In this document: positions 60,996 through 64,000 of the stretch, piece by piece | Layout of the letters: each line of letters starts with the position of its first letter | Numbering within the stretch: position 1 is the stretch's first letter | Assembly: GCF_000150275.1 (NCBI RefSeq) | Contig: NW_002060946.1 | Coordinates: forward strand, 5,970,667-6,034,666 | Direction of reading: 5' to 3' | Length of the DNA: 64,000 nucleotides | Source: Trichoplax adhaerens | Taxonomy: Eukaryota; Placozoa; Uniplacotomia; Trichoplacea; Trichoplacidae | Translations under genes and position numbers: made by a program | Notes under the pieces: model-generated | Told to the model about the DNA's origin: nothing | The model's database searches: none | Seen by the model: the letters and a program-made list of their open reading frames with translations, nothing else

Positions 60996-62639
60996 AATGC
61001 ACAGAATTACGAGTCACTAGGCCTGTGATCATGCGAAAGATGGCGATCGTGGTCTGTTCGTCTTTACATTGAGGTAGCAGTTCCAATATTGCCTATGGCC
61101 CACTTTCCGTTGGAGTATATAGCATAGGCATCATACATCATTCCTTTTGGCGTATCTTAGTGAAAACCTTAATTTATCCATTATACGTACTGATTTAGTG
61201 GTTGATTACAATTCATAACTTGGTGGTATTTCAAGGTAAGGTAACAGCTTGTTTTACTTGGGTACAAATGTACAATTACTGCTTTGCAATGTTGAATTGA
61301 AAAGATTGCAAGTCAGTAAGAGAGTAACATGTCTTTATATTGCATGTTCGTAGCCATTAGTATATCTATTCTATCGGTCAAGAATAAGGTACAGGACAAC
61401 GCATTGCTACCTTTTTTGTGGTCGAGACCAATAGCGATGATCATCCTTAGGGAGTAGCTTGCTCTTTGCAGCTTGCCAATACTGGACACTTTTCGTCCAT
61501 GTTAAAGGACATTTTGATTTGCTTATCCATCTATTCTGGTAGTTGTTCTTCTTGAGTAGAGGATGGAAGACTAGCTTACTTTGATAAAAGTCATCAACGC
61601 GTACTTTGACTTTATTTTTAGACACGGTTTACACTGTAAATTCAAAGGGAGATGTCTTTACTGTCAGGGGACTTGGAATTCATTGAATAGGGTACAGTAC
61701 GTAATGACCATTTATGTTCTACTGATTCTATATAGTATTCTATACAATGCTCTAGACGGGTGTGCGGTATACTATCATTGGACCTAAATGAGATTGCTTG
61801 TGGACCTTGAATAATTCCTGCCACTTCAATAATGGTGCTACTACTATACTTCAATGACATTATAAGTATCTATTGGATTGAGTAACTAAATCATGTAAAT
61901 TACGTCCAAAAATGGCAATAACATTCTGCATTTTTAATACATTACCTCTTACCACTTGGTAAAAAGAAATTTGAATTCAATAATGTTCAGTTCGGTTTTT
62001 GTTCTACCCAACTCTTCACGATACGTGTACACCATTCCAACGTTCCAATAGCACTTCCATTACATAACTAATTTGAATGGGGATTACTACAACATTTCAT
62101 TCTCAAACTCTTACCAACGTAATACACTTCAATCAAGCTAGACATCAATGCTTGAATTCACTGTATCGCTCTTACTTATATCATTGAATTCATTGAATGA
62201 ACTAAAATGGTCTAACCAACAGACATGATGACTCGTCTACACGCAAACTTCAACCTCGTTCGAGACCAATTTTCTAGCCTACTATCAATTCTGCAATACT
62301 TGACTACTAGACTGTATTGTGCACATTTGATACAATGAAGAAATCTTTTTTTGACTTGGATACTGTGGAACAGTAGTTCGCTTCTATTTAGCTTTACTGA
62401 GACAACATGATGTAGTAATTATCTCATGAACTGTTAGAAAAAGAAGTCTTTCGTCGTTACTTATTTCAACTTGGACTGAGTGGATGAGCAATGAGCACAC
62501 AAAGGAGGAGAACATCCATTGCTAGAAGTGGGATCCTCTTCTAACCTTCTTTCTCGCTTTAGAGCCATACTAAATACACTGCTATTCAGCACTGTATGGA
62601 ATAGCATACTGTCATACTGAATATCATACTCTTTCATAG

Positions 62640-62760
62640 ACAGTACTGTACAGTGTACAGTGTACAGTGGATCAATTGGTGTGAAATTACCAGAACAATA
62701 CTACAGTATAACAGTACTGTGCGTCGAGTGTACAGTACAGTACAGTATACTGTATTGTAC
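62640..62760. repeat. GTAC-palindrome cluster
   Basis: Two sub-clusters (AGTACTGTACAGTGTACAGT and GTACAGTACAGTACAGTATA) separated by about 60 bases of unique sequence. Confidence 0.8.
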
Positions 62761-64000
62761 TACCGTCCAATTTGGACTTGCCCTGATAGTGGCTATTGCC
62801 AATTCGACTGTAGCTGATTTGCCATCATTTTTACATATGTTCTTGCTTGCTTGCAAAGTAAAATGAATTAATGAATTGAACCGATTCTACTGTTGCAGCA
62901 GTATGTTATGACCTCTCGACTTTATTTCTTCTTCTTTCTGGATTGAATTCTACTAGAGTACGAGTAAACAACATTTTCCCGATTCCTTGTAAAATGATGT
63001 TCGAGTTCTACACATGTAATATACTGTCCAGTGCAAGTTTTACAAGTCTAATTGGATACGTAGCAACACTTTACGGATGATGATAGGAAGTGACTGGATA
63101 TCTATCTTCTTAAACGATGGATTCTTCAATATTCGAAAGGATCTTAATACAACACTGAATACGCACGCTAATTTTGCGATATGATTTCATAAACTGCACA
63201 ATGGAATCGCAAGCTGTGAGACTAGTAGTGGATGTCAATCACTTAACAGATCTATAAAGTAATCTGAAGTAATATTCGATCGTAAACTGAGGAATTATAC
63301 CAAACTAAGCGGACTGTAGGGATACGGGAGAAAATTGTTCAGGCGATGATCGATTTGAGTTATGGACGACCTATTTCATTCGCTGTGCCAGTGTTTTAAT
63401 GGGCTATTCATATTGCGCGTATAGTTTCTACTCTCCAGTTATAGTATGGTATTTTAGTATTGTCGATTAAATTAATTTAGGATGATACAAATATGCAGTT
63501 TGTATCTTACCTTGCGATCACAAATTAAGCTAACTTGTCTACATTAAAATTCAACAATGGTAAGCGTGTTATTGTTGTTGAATAATCAATTAATTAATTT
63601 ATGACGGTTAGTTGTAGGAAGCACCATTTTAGTGTAGTTGATTGATCAATAAATAGGATAGAATTAAGTGTTAAGTAAAGTTATTTGACATTTCCAACTT
63701 TAATAGCTATAACTACATTATTCCATGTGTAACTAATCATAACATGCAGCTCGATAGCTGCCAATCCTGGACATACTGTAGTATATTGTGAATATAGTAT
63801 TGTAGTTGATTTTCGTGATCGCAAGTTTTCGTCATTTCCGTAAACTTGAGGAATGAAATGAAGAAGAAGACTACCAATCCTGTAGTACAACTTTTATAAG
63901 AGTTCAACTTTGTATTTGGTAGATCATTATGATCTTCCTTATTACTGAATGAATTGTAGGCTCTTAAAATATCAATGATATCAATAGCAAAAACGATATT

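Larger units (their letters stand above)
59060..64000. other. Repeat-rich right end, no assembled gene
   Basis: GTAC-palindrome arrays lie at about 60265-60510, 60735-60995 and 62640-62760. The long frames at 60503-61072 and 60695-60997 are palindrome translations. Two reverse-strand frames at 61407-61625 and 61642-61860 and a forward one at 62225-62337 have more balanced composition but no recognised motif or consistent splicing. A reverse-strand C-x2-C...C-x2-C pair near 59920-60030 is probably chance. Confidence 0.5.

Noticed and set aside
60503-61072. 189-codon forward frame
   Set aside because: Its middle is GTAC-palindrome translation and no domain or splice support is present.

Overview
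This is animal nuclear DNA: AT-rich, with intron-rich genes whose exons are short, mostly GT-AG spliced, and whose products can be read by assembling exons across frames. Gene content (TRIM-NHL ubiquitin ligase, calcineurin A, MOF/KAT8, a rhodopsin-class GPCR, BOLA1, DNA polymerase beta, ZDHHC6, a many-exon EF-hand protein), small intergenic distances and mostly short introns suggest an early-branching metazoan. A placozoan (Trichoplax/Hoilungia type) is my best guess. This is inference, not a database result.

Layout. 1-113 may be the tail of a gene entering from the left. 4657-7638 (+) is a four-exon TRIM2/3/71-class RING/B-box/filamin/NHL protein. 10199-19053 (+) is a 13-exon calcineurin catalytic subunit with an unusually long second intron. 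It converges on 21277-25292 (-), a nine-exon MOF/KAT8 histone acetyltransferase whose first intron holds a short assembly gap. 30001-31128 (+) is an intronless orphan GPCR. 32447-33432 (-) is a four-exon BOLA1-like gene. 37767-39556 (+) is a four-exon coiled-coil protein I do not recognise. 40960-44428 (-) is DNA polymerase beta (14 exons found, first coding exon missing), including a 17-nt microexon. 47476-51088 (+) is a ten-exon ZDHHC6-type palmitoyltransferase. 52232-59059 (-) is a 26-exon protein made of about eight repeated, non-canonical EF-hand modules.

The rest is AT-rich intergenic DNA carrying one dominant repeat: arrays of the self-complementary motif family TACAGTACTGTA. These arrays cluster at about 8.7-9.8, 33.8-37.6 and 60.2-62.8 kb, produce many meaningless open frames, and I did not see them in the assembled exons. 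There are also two three-copy tandem repeats (25.8-26.4 and 45.6-46.1 kb), a dispersed element in at least four copies, and an 80-bp palindromic element in a POLB intron.

The genes are not an operon or pathway; they are mostly independent housekeeping and signalling genes. Links are only thematic: calcineurin and the EF-hand protein (calcium signalling, although the EF-hand loops look non-binding), POLB and KAT8 (chromatin and repair), ZDHHC6 (ER lipidation). I found no clear new system. The least explained items are the GTAC-palindrome arrays, the EF-hand repeat protein, and several orphan exon candidates.
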